A DNA stretch of 64,000 bases, taken from Tetrahymena elliotti 4EA (Eukaryota; Ciliophora; Oligohymenophorea; Hymenostomatida; Tetrahymenidae). The stretch spans positions 502,077-566,076 of the forward strand of contig JH720332.1 in the NCBI GenBank assembly GCA_000231825.2. Direction: 5' to 3'. Shown here in pieces: positions 50,017 through 63,516 of this stretch (positions within the stretch are counted from its first letter, which is position 1; each line of letters opens with the position of its first letter). The notes beneath the pieces are model-generated. The model saw only the letters and a program-made list of their open reading frames with translations, had not been told where the DNA came from and did not search any database. Position numbers and translations under genes: made by a program.

Positions 50017-50024
50017 TTTTTTTT
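50017..50024 (+). terminator. Pol III T-run terminator of tRNA-Pro
   Basis: Eight T residues two bases after the tRNA 3' end, the usual RNA polymerase III stop signal. Confidence 0.8.
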
Positions 50025-50909
50025 AAATTTCTAAAAATAAATAAATAAATAGTCAATTAGAAAATTTGAGACTATTTCAGATTATTTTTTTATGAATAAA
50101 ATTAAGATGAATTTTAATAAATGTAAATTTGAAGATTAAATTATTCCATAAAAAAAAACAATTACCATTAAATAATATTCTAATCATTCAAATAAGAAAA
50201 TTAAAGTAAAAATTTTCAACACAAAATTTTATTAAAAAAAGAATGATAAAATAACAATAGACATAATAATATTATTTGTGTTTGTTTTATTTAAGGGTAC
50301 TAAATTATTTGCATAAAGAGAACAAATGAATATTGAATTTTTAAAAAAATGGTTGTTCGCATTAAGTATTTTTAAATGGAAAATAATTTTTTTAAAAAAG
50401 AAATCAATATTTTACTCTTTCTTAAGCTTTTTATAAGTGATTTAAGGTAATCTTTGAGAAAATAAATTATATATAAAAAAGAAATTAGGAATGTTTAAAC
50501 AAATTTGATATTATGGGAAATTAGCTAAGACTTATTTCCACTTCATTTGATATCACAAATTCCAGATTTACTTTAATTAAAAGTTTGAAATGAGGTTTTT
50601 TTAATAGAAAATTGGGATGTTTTTTGAATATTTCTCAATTAATAATTTAGATCAACTGATATGAAATTATGATTGCAAACTTTTATTGTTATTTTTCAAA
50701 AAGTTAATCAAATAGTAAATTATTACTAAGAGTTAATATTTAAAAAATCAATTATTTCTTTATTCATGAAATAATCACAAAAAAATAATCTGTAATTAAA
50801 TACAAATATCTGCAATAAAAAAAATTCATCTGCTTATTTGCTTTTGTAATTGAAAAGTAAATTAATTAAAAAGATTTTTTAAAAATAGAAAAAACAAGAA
50901 GGATAATTA
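50025..50909. other. Intergenic, no gene seen
   Basis: AT-rich spacer with long A runs between the tRNA and the giant membrane-protein gene. No conserved element noticed. Confidence 0.5.
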
Positions 50910-53900
50910 ATGATTAGCACACTTTTAAACTTAATATTATTCTTTATATTTCTAACATTTATTGTCTCTTCTTGTGTTGATCATAGTTTGGATAAGGTTT
51001 AGGAAGTAGATAGTCAACTTTTTTTCAAAAAAGTTTATCATTGTATTGTTGATTATGATACAAATGTGGGTTTCATAATTTATATAGATAAAGGAAAGAA
51101 CATTAACATATATTGTTATGACTACCAAGCAAAAGCACCATGTAAAATCACTTTAATTTTTACTTTTGTGGAGTAATAAGATTTATTTATCTCATTTAAA
51201 TAGTTGAAATTCTTGATGATAGAAATAAAACAGTTATTTTCTCTAACAGATTAGACTGTTTAGATGGAGATAAAATGGTCTATTTAGGAGGTGAATTCGA
51301 TTGCTATGATGATAAGAGAAGATGTTAAAGGAACAATAATTGCGCTAGGTGCAAAGAAGGATATTGCTTATAAGAATAAAAATGCTATGATATAAATAAA
51401 GTAGAATAGTGTATAGGGTATGATTATGATAATAAATGCGTTACAACATCTCATAGTTATACTTCTTCTATGATTTGCTAGGCATAGTTGAGTGATGTTT
51501 GTATAAGGGAAGAATACAATTCATTAACCTATACTTACTCTTATATTTGTACATATATACCTGCTTTTAGCTATATTGTGGTAACTATTTTTCAATTAAA
51601 TTATTTTATTATTCATATACGATTCCTTTTACCTAATTTGTTGCTATTTATTTCATTTGAAATAGGGAAAATACAATTCAAATACTTGCTACTTTGAGAA
51701 TTAATCATTGATCCCAGAATAAATAAACAAATGCATAAACAAATATTGTATTTTTACAGCTTCTAAAAGTCCTTTATCAAACGCATGTAAAAATATGAAT
51801 GATCTTTAAAACATCAATTAGATAATTGGATTTGATCAAAATCAAAATTGTATTATAAAATACAAAAGTAATATCTCAGCAAAATAGTAATTTATTTCTA
51901 ATCAATATGAATAAATCTATTTTTTTGTTATTTCTGTTTTAAAATCGTTTAATTTTTCTTTAAAGAATGTAAAAAAATCATTTTTAAAAAATAAAGATGT
52001 AGGTTTAATTATTGTATTTAACAAAATGGGAGTTAAAGTTCTTGTGTATTGTTAGATGAGAATAATTCTTCATAAATTGTAAAATAAAAAAATACTCATT
52101 ATTGTTTATCACTAAATGAACAAAATTAAGATGCTATTAATTGCGCTCCTACATACTGTTTAGACTTTAATGAAAAGACATGTGTGCTTTTAAAAGACTA
52201 AGATGGATATAGAGGAAAATAAGCAGTCACTGATTATTGTATTGATGAAGTATTAGACCCAAATGGTTATCCTTTGATTGAGTGTCATGATTAATTTTGC
52301 ATTTTAGGTACTAAATGTGTTAACTATTTAAGTGATTAAAGTATTGTTGGTAAGAATATCGTTTAAATGTGCATCTTTGAATAGAATTTTTATGATTAAT
52401 ACTGCTAACGTAACCTTTCTAATCTCTAAATGATTTCTTGTAATTATCTATTATTAGACATTTGTTTTTATAATAATTATTGCTACCTTTTGAATGGGTT
52501 AAAAAATACAAATACTTTAGCGTTAGCAAATGGAAAAACCTCATCAGCTAATTTATTCAATATATTTGGTTCTAGCAATGAAGGGATTTGCCTCCGTCAA
52601 GGTTAAATTAGTGCTTAAAAATGTTCAAATGGGTATTGCATTAGACAAAACACTTGCATTATGTATAATGGAAATTATGTTGGTAGAGATAAAAAATATC
52701 AATGCCTCTAACAAGCTGAAGATGCTATTGCTGTTCAATGCTAAATAGGGTAGAATATTTATTTTTGTTAAATTTCTTAATTAATTAAATAAATTATTTT
52801 TAAAGGTATTGCCTGAAGAAGGATAACATAACAAATTCTAATATTTATTGTGTAAAAATAGATATTATAAATGATGTTGCTGGTATGCTAAAAAAGTATT
52901 AACTTTTTTCAGCCTTACTCCCCTTTTAAAGAAAAATTTTCTCTTTTTAAATCAATTTATGATCATACAAAATTTAATTAATCAAGTTACATAATATTTA
53001 TTTGTTTGTTTACATATATTTTTAATTAATTTAGGATTGTAAAAAGGCACTTAAAACTGTATTCTTGTAGGAAATGAGTTAAGTTAATAAGCAGTAATAA
53101 ATACATTCTTTCATTCATTCATTTTTCCTTATCTTTGATTCTAAGTTTTTTACTATTTTATAATTAAAGTCTGACTGCTCCGTTGGTTTTTATTGCTTAA
53201 ATTTAAATGGGTTTTGCTAGAAACTCTAAAAAAATGATTGCTCTGGAAAAAATTAGATATGTGTGGACACAAATATAAATCCTTACAATTGTTATTCTTG
53301 CTAACCTTCTAGCTGCTTATTAGGTTTACCTGGAAGGTGTATTGAAATCACATAAGAAAATTAATTTTGTCAAAATAAAAACGGTACTTCATAAAAGTTG
53401 ATTATTTTAGTCTTCAATTTTTGTTATTATTCTTTTTTTAAGACTTGTTTTAATTTGAAATTCCCCATTTAACAATTAATTATTTTAAGATAAAATAAAA
53501 AAAAAGCTAAATTGAAAAAATAAAGTGGAAAAAATTATGAATTTTTTAAATTTTATTTATTCATTCATAAATAAAAAATCTATTATAAATGATCTTTTTA
53601 AATATGTCTATTTACAAAAAAATATTATCCAAACCCTTAGATTTTTAAATAGTATATTGGAATACATCTTATTTTAAATTTAACATTAAATGATAATACT
53701 AATTACTATTTATACACAAATACTATTTAAGTTTCATAACTATTTTAAAAATTATTATACTTTCTTTTATAAATTAGCTTTATCCTGTATTGTTGTGATC
53801 AAAATTTTTTTCAGATTACCCAAAAATAACCAAAAGTGCTTGATTACCTGAAATTCAATATAAATTACATTAATAAAATTAAAAATTAATTTGAAAATTT

Positions 53901-56900
53901 TTTAAATTTTAAAGTATTTTTATTTCTGATTGGAAGAGAATTGAAAGATTTAAATAATCTTTTATATAAAATTAGGATATTGTGAGTATTTATAATCTAG
54001 TAATTGTAATTATTGTCCTTAATTGTTTTGCAAGGATCCAATTAAAAGTAATTAGTTAAAAATATTAATTTTAGCAAAAAACATTTTAAATAGAAAATTG
54101 TGTGAAGATGACAAAAATGAAGTTAAAATCAAATGAGTGTATATTTTAAATAAGATCTGATATACCATGCTTAATTTAAGATATGAATGAATATTTAAAT
54201 GAAAAGTTATAAAACCCTTCTTATTAAACTAAATGTGCAGATTCATATGGTAGATGCTCCAAAATTGAAAATGGTTCTTGTTCTTCTTGTCCTATCAATT
54301 ATATTTAACCTGGAAATAGAGTTTGCTATAGCTTAATGTAATAACAAGATATGATGAAATCTTAAGATAGCTAGTTTTTAGATTTAATCAGTTTGAACTA
54401 TATTCTTCAAAGTGTTAGTGTTTAAAATTAACAACAATGTCCTTAAAAGTACATTCTATTCAATTTAAATGAATTTTTTATATTTAAATTATCCATTTGT
54501 GCTAATCAAATAGTTGTTTCTCTTGCTTTTCTTAAAAAATATGTACAAAATGTAAGTTTGGATTTAGCTTATTTGAAATGAATAAAAATGAAATTATTTG
54601 TGTTTTAACTGATCTTGATAAAAGAATTACAATTTAATTAGACTATGATGAAAAATAGATTTATAAGCTTAATTAAATTTAATATTAATGTACACAAACT
54701 GGGCTTTATAATGGTTAACAGTAAATACAAATTAATATTTTAAAAGTGTTTTATTTTTTGAACTATGTTTTTTTATCAAAAGGATATTACCTTAACCCTA
54801 TGTTTATGATTTTCCCCTTTCCGAATAGCAAGTAGATGAGTATGATTTGCTTGAATATAGAATTATAAATACCTAAAAGGTAATAATAAATTGTTAAAAT
54901 TTGATATAAAATTAAGTAGATGTAAGCAGTTAGTCAATTATTAGTTAAGAATATATAGCTTTGAGAGGCTTATTCCTTTAATTTTCTTTGAAAAATGTTA
55001 TTTAAAACAAGAAAATTACCTATTTCCAGAATAATAACTGTATAATTATTTAATTTAAGAAAAAATTATTTAATTAAATCAATCATATATTTTTAAAAAG
55101 GTTAATCTTGCTTATCTTGCTTTTTCAATGAAGCTACAAAAGAAAATATTTGCTTGAAATGCAACATTGGATATGCTCTTCATTATAAAGGAACTTGCAC
55201 TAAATGTCCTCTCAATTGCTCTAAATGCATTTATGGAGGTCTTTAAGCAGGTAATAGTGTAGTTTGGAGTGAAATTTAAAATCTCTACAGCAAGGATTTT
55301 ATGAGTAAATTAGTTGTAAGTGAATATTCCCTAAAATGTTCTATTTGCGAAGAAGGTTTCACAGCTGATTATACATATAACTTTTGTACCAAATGTGGAT
55401 AATATTGTGCAAGCTGCTACACAGGTTTCATTCAAAATCAATTTCCAAATTATTTTGTAATTAAAATACTCTTAAACTATAAACTTAAAAGGGACACCTA
55501 CTTATAATCATAGCGCTGTGCTGAACTTTAATTTAGAATATACCCAAAATTTAAATCTAATAAATAAGTGCATTAAATGTAAAAACTCTGAGTTTAAATT
55601 CAAAAATGGTAAGTTTAATTTTAAAATTGAGATTTTATAGTTATATAATTTTAAAATATTTATTTTTTCATATCACCTTAACTTAGAGTTTTGATGGTAT
55701 TTATTTTTCTATTTCAAAAAGAAATGAATTATGTTGTTAATTTTATTTTTCATTTACAAATTTTACAGAATTTTATTTGGAAAAAGAAATTTATTTAATA
55801 TTAAATAATTAGATGATATTAATTGCGAATAAAAGAGCATACCATATTGTGAAATAGAATTTAATTAGATAATATCTTCTTCTGCAATGTCTTATATATT
55901 ATCCAAAGGATCTTGGGGTTTAAATTAACGATAAATACCTTACTGTTATTAGTGTAAAGATCAATTCTATAATGTTGTAAACAAAAAATGTCTGTAAAGC
56001 AAAAGTGTTTGCAGTTTGTATGATTCTAGTCAATAATCTAGTTAATAATATTAACTCTGCCTTTCCTCAACCTTAAATCTGTTAATACAATAAATCAAAC
56101 AAATTTAATATTATTGTCTTATGCCAATTTTTGATGAGTAAAGTAAATTGTCAAATTGCTTTTAATGCTCCTAAACTCAATGCAATTATGACAGCAACTA
56201 AGAAATTACTTTTGATAAAACTATTTTGGATGACAGCAAACTACTTACATGTTCTAAAAATGTATCAAAAATTCCTTTGACCATTTAAAAATTTATTTTA
56301 TTTTTCTTTAAATAGATTGAAAATTGTGAGTTTTGCTATTCTTATAGTGATTAGAATATTTATTAATGTACAAAATGCAAATCTGGATACATAACAACTC
56401 ATGAAGGATGCAGTAAATGTCCTGATGGATGTTTAGATTGCTACTAGAGTAAATAATAAAAATATAAATAAGCAACATATTTATAATCAATCTATTTTGT
56501 TTCAATGATAAAATAGGTGATGGAATAGTCAACTTGACTGATTAAATTTAGTATTTACTTCCACTATATCCTTTCGAAGAGCGTTAATATGCTGTTTTGA
56601 ATGGTTCTTATAAATTTTAATGCACTTCTTGCTCAGAAAACTATTATTTAAATACCTAAAACAATCTATGTGTGCAGAATAGTTGTGATATTTCATGTTC
56701 AAATTGCTAAATGTATCACAATCAAAAATTCATTTGCACTACTTGCAACTAGTAGTATCTTTTGAACTAAGCCTTAAAAATTATTGGATACATTTCATTG
56801 TTTCATGACTAAAAGGATTATTTAGATATTAATTTAATAGTTAATTTTAATACCCAACACAGCGCATGCCATCTTTGCCCTTATTCGTAAAATTTGTTAT

Positions 56901-59900
56901 TTCTTTACTTTATTTTATTTATATTTTTAACACTTTTAAGTTGTTCAGTATGCGAGACTGGAGGAAATTTAAGCATAAATCCTTTTCTAATTTATAAGTC
57001 TAAATGTAAAATGTGCAAGCCAAATTTAAAAATACCTCTTGTAATACCTCAATAAGAATAAAAAAATTATGAATGGAGATATGATAGCTACAGAGAGAAG
57101 TGTCTTTTATGTAAAAAGTAAGATGAAGGATGCACTTATGAGTTAAAAACAAAATAAATTTATGCTTTTTGTGGAAATACTAAAGATGGAATAGGAAAAG
57201 GAACAATTTATGAGCCTTTAAATATTTAGAGATCATCAGATGTAAATTGGAATTAATTGATAATAGATCAATAAGATATTATGAAATATTACGTTTTTTA
57301 TAATGAGATGTCAGTAGAGTATATGGATATACAACTAATATTTAAAGGAAATGATTGTTAAATTAGTGAATAAATAACAATTTCATCATCTATTTTAAAT
57401 TACATATAAACTCTTGAGAGGTTTTCTTTAACAATAAAGAACTTTGAGTAAAATCAGCTGACTTTGTATTCTAAGTATCCAATTAAAATCCAAGGTTTTA
57501 CAGATGTATATTTTGAAAATCTTTAACTATCAACTTAACTTTTAAATACAAAAGAGTATAAATTTGGATTTATAATCAGTCATGAGCTAATCAAATAAGT
57601 TAAATTTAGCAATGTTTAATTCTTTAATTAATAAAATGAAAGTAATAATTTTATTTTCTAAATTGACAATCTATCCGGATTTCTTAATTTACAACAAGTA
57701 AAAATAGAAGGATTTAAAATTTAATCTAATAATTTCTTTAGCTTAAACTATAATTCTCTAACCTAACAAAAGAAAAGGTTCCTTTTTATTGTTAAAAACT
57801 CCATTCTTAATAATGTAATTCTCTTTACAAACATTATTCTTTTTTATTCTATTTCATTTACCTTACTTATTCATTTATTTATTATCTAATCCCCCAAAAA
57901 ATAGTTTTTTCTAACTTTAAAATTTTTTTTGCAAAATAATTTTAATTTTTAAAAATTTTTAAATTATAAAAACAGATGTAATTCAAGTAATCATCATTTA
58001 TAAATCTTTTGGCAGGAAATTTATATATTGAATTTGATAACTTGATAATACAGAAATCTTAGCTTTTAGATAGCAGCTTATTTTTAAGTATATAGCCTAC
58101 TTACTAAAATAAAAATACGTATTTATAATGGAATGAAATGAACATCAATAATTGTTAAATAGATTCAAAGAGCTAAATGTTTTCTTTTAATTACTTTGAA
58201 TTGAATTAGATTAATTAAATAAGTTTGATTAATAATAACTTTACAAGTGAAAGTGATAGCTCATTATTCCAATAAAATAAGTTATAACTTTATTCTCTGA
58301 TTATAAAAAACAATAATTTTGAGAATTATAAAATATTTGAACATTTTTCTTAGCCAAATAAATTTTATTACACAAGCTTTAATTATGAAATTAATGACAT
58401 TTCAATTTCAAAAAACACTATTAAGTGTCATGATGGGCTTCTTTTTAAACTAAAAGGAAATTTGTTATTACCAGCTGACTCAATAAAAATCAAACTATTT
58501 AGTGTGGATTTAGATAATATTTATTTTAATTCCTAACAAAATGTGTTTATATAAGTCAACTCAGCTTTAAAATTTGAGTTTAAAAAATTTAAAGTGATTA
58601 ATTTATATTAGGCAGGTGTGCTTATATTAAATAATATTTAGAATATATCAATTATTTATGGATAAGTTACTTCTATTTAAAATATATTATTAGACTAATT
58701 CTAAATAATAGATACCTTATACCAATTAACAATATCTTAGGTAAATATCTATAATACCCTCTCTTCAGCCACTATTTTTTCAGTAACAAATACAACTCCA
58801 AGAATTAATTCTTTGAAAATAAATATTGATAATTTGTATGCCAACAATAATTAATTTGCTGTTACTAAAAAAACTAAAAATGTTGGCTTATTTATCATCC
58901 TAAATCGTATAAAAGCTGACATTATTATTTAAAACTCAAAATTAATGAAAAACTAACTCAAAAGCTTTGTTCCAACAATGGTAATTTCTTCTTTTTTTTC
59001 ATCAATTTTCTTTTTCTTTTTTTCATTCAAAAATAAAAATAGTTTGAATGACTTTTCTTTGTTTTTTTATCTCCTTTTAAAATAATTTTTGACAAAAATT
59101 TCCAAAAAATGTTTGATTTTATTTTAAAATAATTTACAAAAAATAGGTTCAATATTTATAAACAAGTCCAGGATTTAATATATTTAGCTATGGTAGTTTA
59201 AAAGTAGCTTAATCTACTTTTATAGACAATTAAACTGAGCTATCTAAGCCAGTTTTTTGTGTGGTGACTTAAACAATTAAAGTAAAAAACTGTGTATTTT
59301 AAACATTTGATGGCTCTATTCCTAATTCAAATCTTTAAGGGGGTTTTTTATTTTTATAGGCTGAATAGATTTCTTTAATTGGTTCTTCTTTTGTTGGATA
59401 GCAAGCTATTTATGGAGAAGCTATTTATATCTGTTTGACTAAATAAAGCTAATTGCTTATAAAAAATAGCTAATTTGATAAAAATTAGGCACTTATTGAT
59501 AATATTTATAGTATGGGTGGAGCAGTTTACATTTAAACTAATTTGGCAGATATAATTGAAGTTGCAGTTGAAAAAAGTAATTTTTACAGCAACTTTGCTA
59601 ATTAAGGGGGTGTATTTTATATAGAAAAGACAAATGCTAAAACAAGTATTAAGTTTGATGAAGTTAATTTTGAAAATAATTTTTCTATCTAAAAATCAAT
59701 AATATTGCATGTAGAAGGATTTGAAAGTTAAGCTATAAATATTGAGATTTCAGATTGTTAAATAATAAACACGATTGAAAGCATGTAGAAAGAAATTCAA
59801 CAAATGATTGATTGTATGAATAAAAATTTATTTAAAATAGAATAATTTTACTATATTTACTTAAGCAGGGCAACTTTGATTACAATAGTGAATCTAAAAT

Positions 59901-62900
59901 TTAAGTAGATCGTTTAGTAAATAGATTTTAGTAATAATTCATTTGATCTCCCTAAACCTATTCATATTATTGATTCTTTCTCTTACTTTGATTATTTATC
60001 AGAATATAATTAATCTACTTCTCATTCAGAGATGATTAGTGTAGAGGCTGATTACATTTCTATGTATGATGTTAAATTCCTAAATATTAAATCAATTTTT
60101 TCAACTTCTCAATTAATAAAATTAAAAGCAAAAACAATAAGTTTACATAGGATTTTAGCTGATCATTTAATTTGCTTAAAGTGTATTTATGGTAATATCA
60201 GTTTAGAAGTTATTGAAGAAGCCTAGATCAGTAATTCTTTGTTTTAAAATAATATATGCTAAAATGGAGGAGGAATTTTTATAAAATCAGCAATAAATAT
60301 GAATAGCATTTCATTAAAAAATAGATTTCTTGCAAATGCTTAAAATCCTATAAAAACTGTTTAGTTCTATAACAACATTTTTCAGAATAATACTTCCTAT
60401 TAAAATGGTGGAGGTATTTATTTCATGAATATTTATGCAAAAATTCTAAACACCACAATAAAAAACAATACTTCTTATCAATCTGGAGGAGGAATTCTTA
60501 ATAACATAGAAGTTTAATTAATAAAAAATGATTAAAAATTAATGAATTTCTATTAACTGTATAATCTAATTCTACAAAATACTTACATAATTTACAATAC
60601 TGCCATAAGAGGTGGAGGATATTACTCCACTTTAAATATCCCTATGCTTGATAATAGTTTAATTTAAAATAACAAGGCCTAGTAATATGGATCTGATTAA
60701 TCAGGATTCCCTACTTTCTATTAAGTAAACTATAAAGATTCATTCATCAAGCAAAATAGCACTATCTAACTCTTTTCTGGAAAAATCAGTGTAAGACAAT
60801 AATTTTATTTATTTAATTTCATTCATTTTCTTATTTTACACATTGGGGGAGTTTAAAAATAAGACAAAATTTAATATTGCAAAAAAAAATTACAGAAATT
60901 TAGCCCATCTATCCCTGTAAATTAGATTGTTTTATTTAGATTCCCCCAGAAGATTATAAAAATTTATTTCTACATTTCTTAATAGTATTTAAATAAATGT
61001 TATTTAGGTACCTTTTATAGTTTATTTGATGAACAATGATAGGCAAATTTATAAAGATTAGATGTTTGAGGATACCTATTTAGAAATAACTTAAGTTGAG
61101 GAATAAAATGATGAAAAGAATAGATTAATTTTGAAAGACTCAATTATTAATTTTAAAAATAATATATTTGATTTAAGTGGATTAGGAGTGTATGGAAAGT
61201 TTAACTAGAAATCTAGAATAATTTTTTCTTGTAATAAAGTTAAATAACCTATTTATCAATAAGGAAAGATAGTTGAAATCAAATAAGATATAAAATTTGA
61301 GCTAGAATTTTAAATTGTCAATTAATGTCCAATTGGATATAAAAATTCTAAAATAAATAATACCTACGATACTTGCCTTGCATGCCTTGAAAAAACTTAT
61401 AGCATTAAGTAAGGATAATCTTAATGTTAAAAATGCTAATCAAGCTAATATAAATGCAGATAGAATATCATACAAATCCCAGATGGATACTTTAGAAAAG
61501 ATAATAACACATCATACATTACTTAATGTACTAACTGGCCTGATAATTGTCTAGGAGATATTTCTAGAGATAATTCACCTTTAAATATCCTAAGATCATC
61601 AAACTATAACATCTATTACTGCGTTGAAGGTATTCATTTTTCATTTAAAATCTTTTTGTTATCATTTTAAATAAATGTTAAAAAAATTGATATTTTTCAT
61701 TTAATACCTTTCAATTCATTACTTTTTTAATTCGGAAATTTTTGAAGTTGATTTTAAAAAACTATTCGAAATAAGTAGCTTTTATGAATTAATTATTGTT
61801 TTGATATTTAGAACCCTAACAACAATGAAAGTTAATATCATTAAAACTAATATTGCCTGTTTTTGTGTTCTATTGAAAAGATTTTGCTTGGGTTTATCAT
61901 TTATCTTCTTTTTTGATTTCTTTTAAGCATTTTAAATTTAATTTTTATTTGAATAGGAAATATGGGATTTTATTGTGAAGATTGTGACTACTAAGGAAAA
62001 TACTGGGGTAAAAAATTTATGAGACATCAACAATACCTTTGCCAAGAGTAAAATAAACCTTACATTTTATTTAAAATATTTTGCTTAGTAAGATTGATTT
62101 TTTTAATTTAATACTTTGATAAAAATAGGTGCAGTTTCAATAATATTAAAGATACAGTGACTATGGCTATAATAATTTAATTATTTATAACCATTATCAC
62201 TCTTGTATTTATATTAAAGATTTGGATTGGCTAATCATCTATCCTCTTTTTATTGAAAAAAAATCATTTTATTTATGATTTCTTAAAATAATAAAGAAAA
62301 CTTAGTTCAGTTTAAGAATCTTAAAGAATGATTATCATTAAAGTTCTATTTTGCTATTTGCAGCTACTTTTTATGATAACTTTGTTAGAGCTTTAGTTGC
62401 CGTGGCCACTTACTTTTACCTTAATAATTTTAGCGAGATACAATGAATTCATACTTCGCTCATTTGATTGCTTTATTGATTTAATACCAAGCTCTTATGC
62501 TAAAGTTGTTATTTCAATCATACATTTGTTTGCTATAAACTTCTTTACTATTTTGATTGCTTTCTTTTTATTATATTGCTATTCTTTAATGAAAAAGAGA
62601 AAATATATTTTTGAATTTAGTAAAAAATATTTCAAGGAATTGTTTGCTTTTATTACAAGTCTAAACTACATTATTTACTCACCTTCAATTATTTAAATTC
62701 TTTTGGCCAATGTAATTTATTCAATTTTATTTAAAATAAACAAATTAATTTTCTAAACAAACCCTAACTTCAAGTTAAAATTTTCAATTAAAATAAAATA
62801 ATATTTTACATAAAAAATGAATAATAACATGGGATATTTAATAAAATATTTTGATATATAATAATTAGATTAACTGTGCTAATAATGATGGAACTTAATA

Positions 62901-63036
62901 TGTTATTTATTCAACTTCATTACTATGTGATTCGACCCACACTAAATGGACTTTATATTTTTTTTCCTAATTTTCTTTTAAATTTTAACAATTATTTAAA
63001 AGAAGTAGAAACAGGGCTTTATTTTAGATGATTTGA
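50910..63036 (+). CDS. Giant cysteine-rich, beta-helix, multi-pass membrane protein
   Basis: A gene of twenty or more exons in ciliate code, roughly 3,000 residues. Exon 1 (50910..51141) starts with a hydrophobic signal peptide (L-N-L-I-L-F-F-I-F-L-T-F-I-V). From 51204 to about 56890, exons encode repeated C-x2-C furin/growth-factor-receptor-like modules, such as C-A-R-C-K-E-G-Y-C and C-L-K-C-N-I-G-Y-A. Long exons follow at about 56938..57818, 57976..58981 and 59148..60790. They read like a right-handed beta-helix, with N-G-G-G-I-F, N-G-G-G-I-Y, S-G-G-G-I-L and R-G-G-G-Y-Y repeats. Then come C-P-I-G-Y...C-L-A-C repeats (61008..61630), G-F-Y-C-E-D-C-D-Y-Q-G-K-Y-W-G (about 61960), and membrane helices near 62150, 62380-62470 and 62510-62585. 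A likely intron 62713..62871 leads to C-A-N-N-D-G-T-Q-Y, with the stop at 63034. This architecture is known from large ciliate surface-protein families. Their extra C-terminal helices seem absent here. Exon ends are approximate, and a split into two genes near 53400 is possible. Confidence 0.75.
53396..53974 (+). other. Probable long intron of the giant gene
   Basis: About 580 bases without an open frame separate the cysteine-rich exon ending N-G-T-S-Q-K from the next cysteine-rich exon (G-Y-C-E-Y...C-P-Q-L-F-C, about 53975..54045). It is the longest gap in the gene, so it could also mark a boundary between two genes. I favour one gene because the modules continue on both sides and no new signal peptide follows. 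Confidence 0.45.
59148..60790 (+). other. 1.64-kb beta-helix exon of the giant gene
   Basis: The longest uninterrupted exon in the window: over 540 codons with no TGA. It alternates short hydrophobic and Asn/Ser-rich segments and carries four G-G-G motifs (about 60266, 60410, 60487, 60611) spaced 75-145 bases apart, which is the turn signature of parallel beta-helix proteins such as Pmp-type repeats. Confidence 0.7.
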
Positions 63037-63516
63037 GGATTAGACTAATCTGTGGAAACTCAATGAAACATTTATCATTTACTTTGTTTATATTTAGCAA
63101 ATTTGTAAATTAATTATTTGGGGAATGTGGAAGTGATTTGAAATAGCTTTTATAGCATGTAATAAACAGTAATCTTGTAAATGTTTAAATGATATACGAT
63201 AGATTGAGAGTAATTATTTAAAGCAAATCAAAAAGGCTGACATAATTTTTATAAACTAAAATCTGATGAATTATAAATTAAAAATTCAATTAAGAAAATA
63301 GCTAGTATAATTACTTGTTTAAAGCATCAAAATAATATCATTCAACACTAAGATCAACTTTTAAGATGACCTCTTCAAATTAAAGTTAGAAATAAGTTTG
63401 CTTTTAATTAAATTAGAGGAGGCTTTGCCTGTTGCTAGTGAATAGTTTATAAAAAGTTTGGGATTTTTAAACAACTTATAATGAAATTAAAATAAATAAA
63501 AATAATTGAAAAGTAA
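63037..63516 (+). repeat. Spacer; its distal half repeats the upstream flank of copy 9
   Basis: From about 63255 the sequence matches 38085..38351, the 5' flank of copy 9. Shared words include 'aaaatctgatgaatt', 'agatcaactttt', 'gaaataagttt', 'tttgggatttttaaa' and 'aacttata.tgaaatta'. The duplication that made copies 9 and 12 therefore included upstream DNA. The first 200 bases hold nothing recognisable. Confidence 0.65.

Noticed and set aside
51488..51697. Short + strand ORF as a separate gene
   Set aside because: Its first part is exon 2 of the giant gene; the rest reads into the following intron.
52530..52748. Short + strand ORF MEKPHQ...
   Set aside because: Out-of-frame shadow of a cysteine-rich exon of the giant gene (correct frame reads ...C-S-N-G-Y-C-I-R-Q-N-T-C).
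56308..56532. Minus-strand ORF of 74 codons
   Set aside because: Antisense over a furin-like exon of the giant gene.
60032..60226. Standard-code ORF as an independent gene
   Set aside because: In frame with the 59148..60790 exon, just the longest stretch without TAA/TAG.
62397..62696. Standard-code ORF with membrane helices as an independent gene
   Set aside because: In frame with the preceding L-L-F-M-I-T-L-L-E-L and part of the membrane region of the giant gene.
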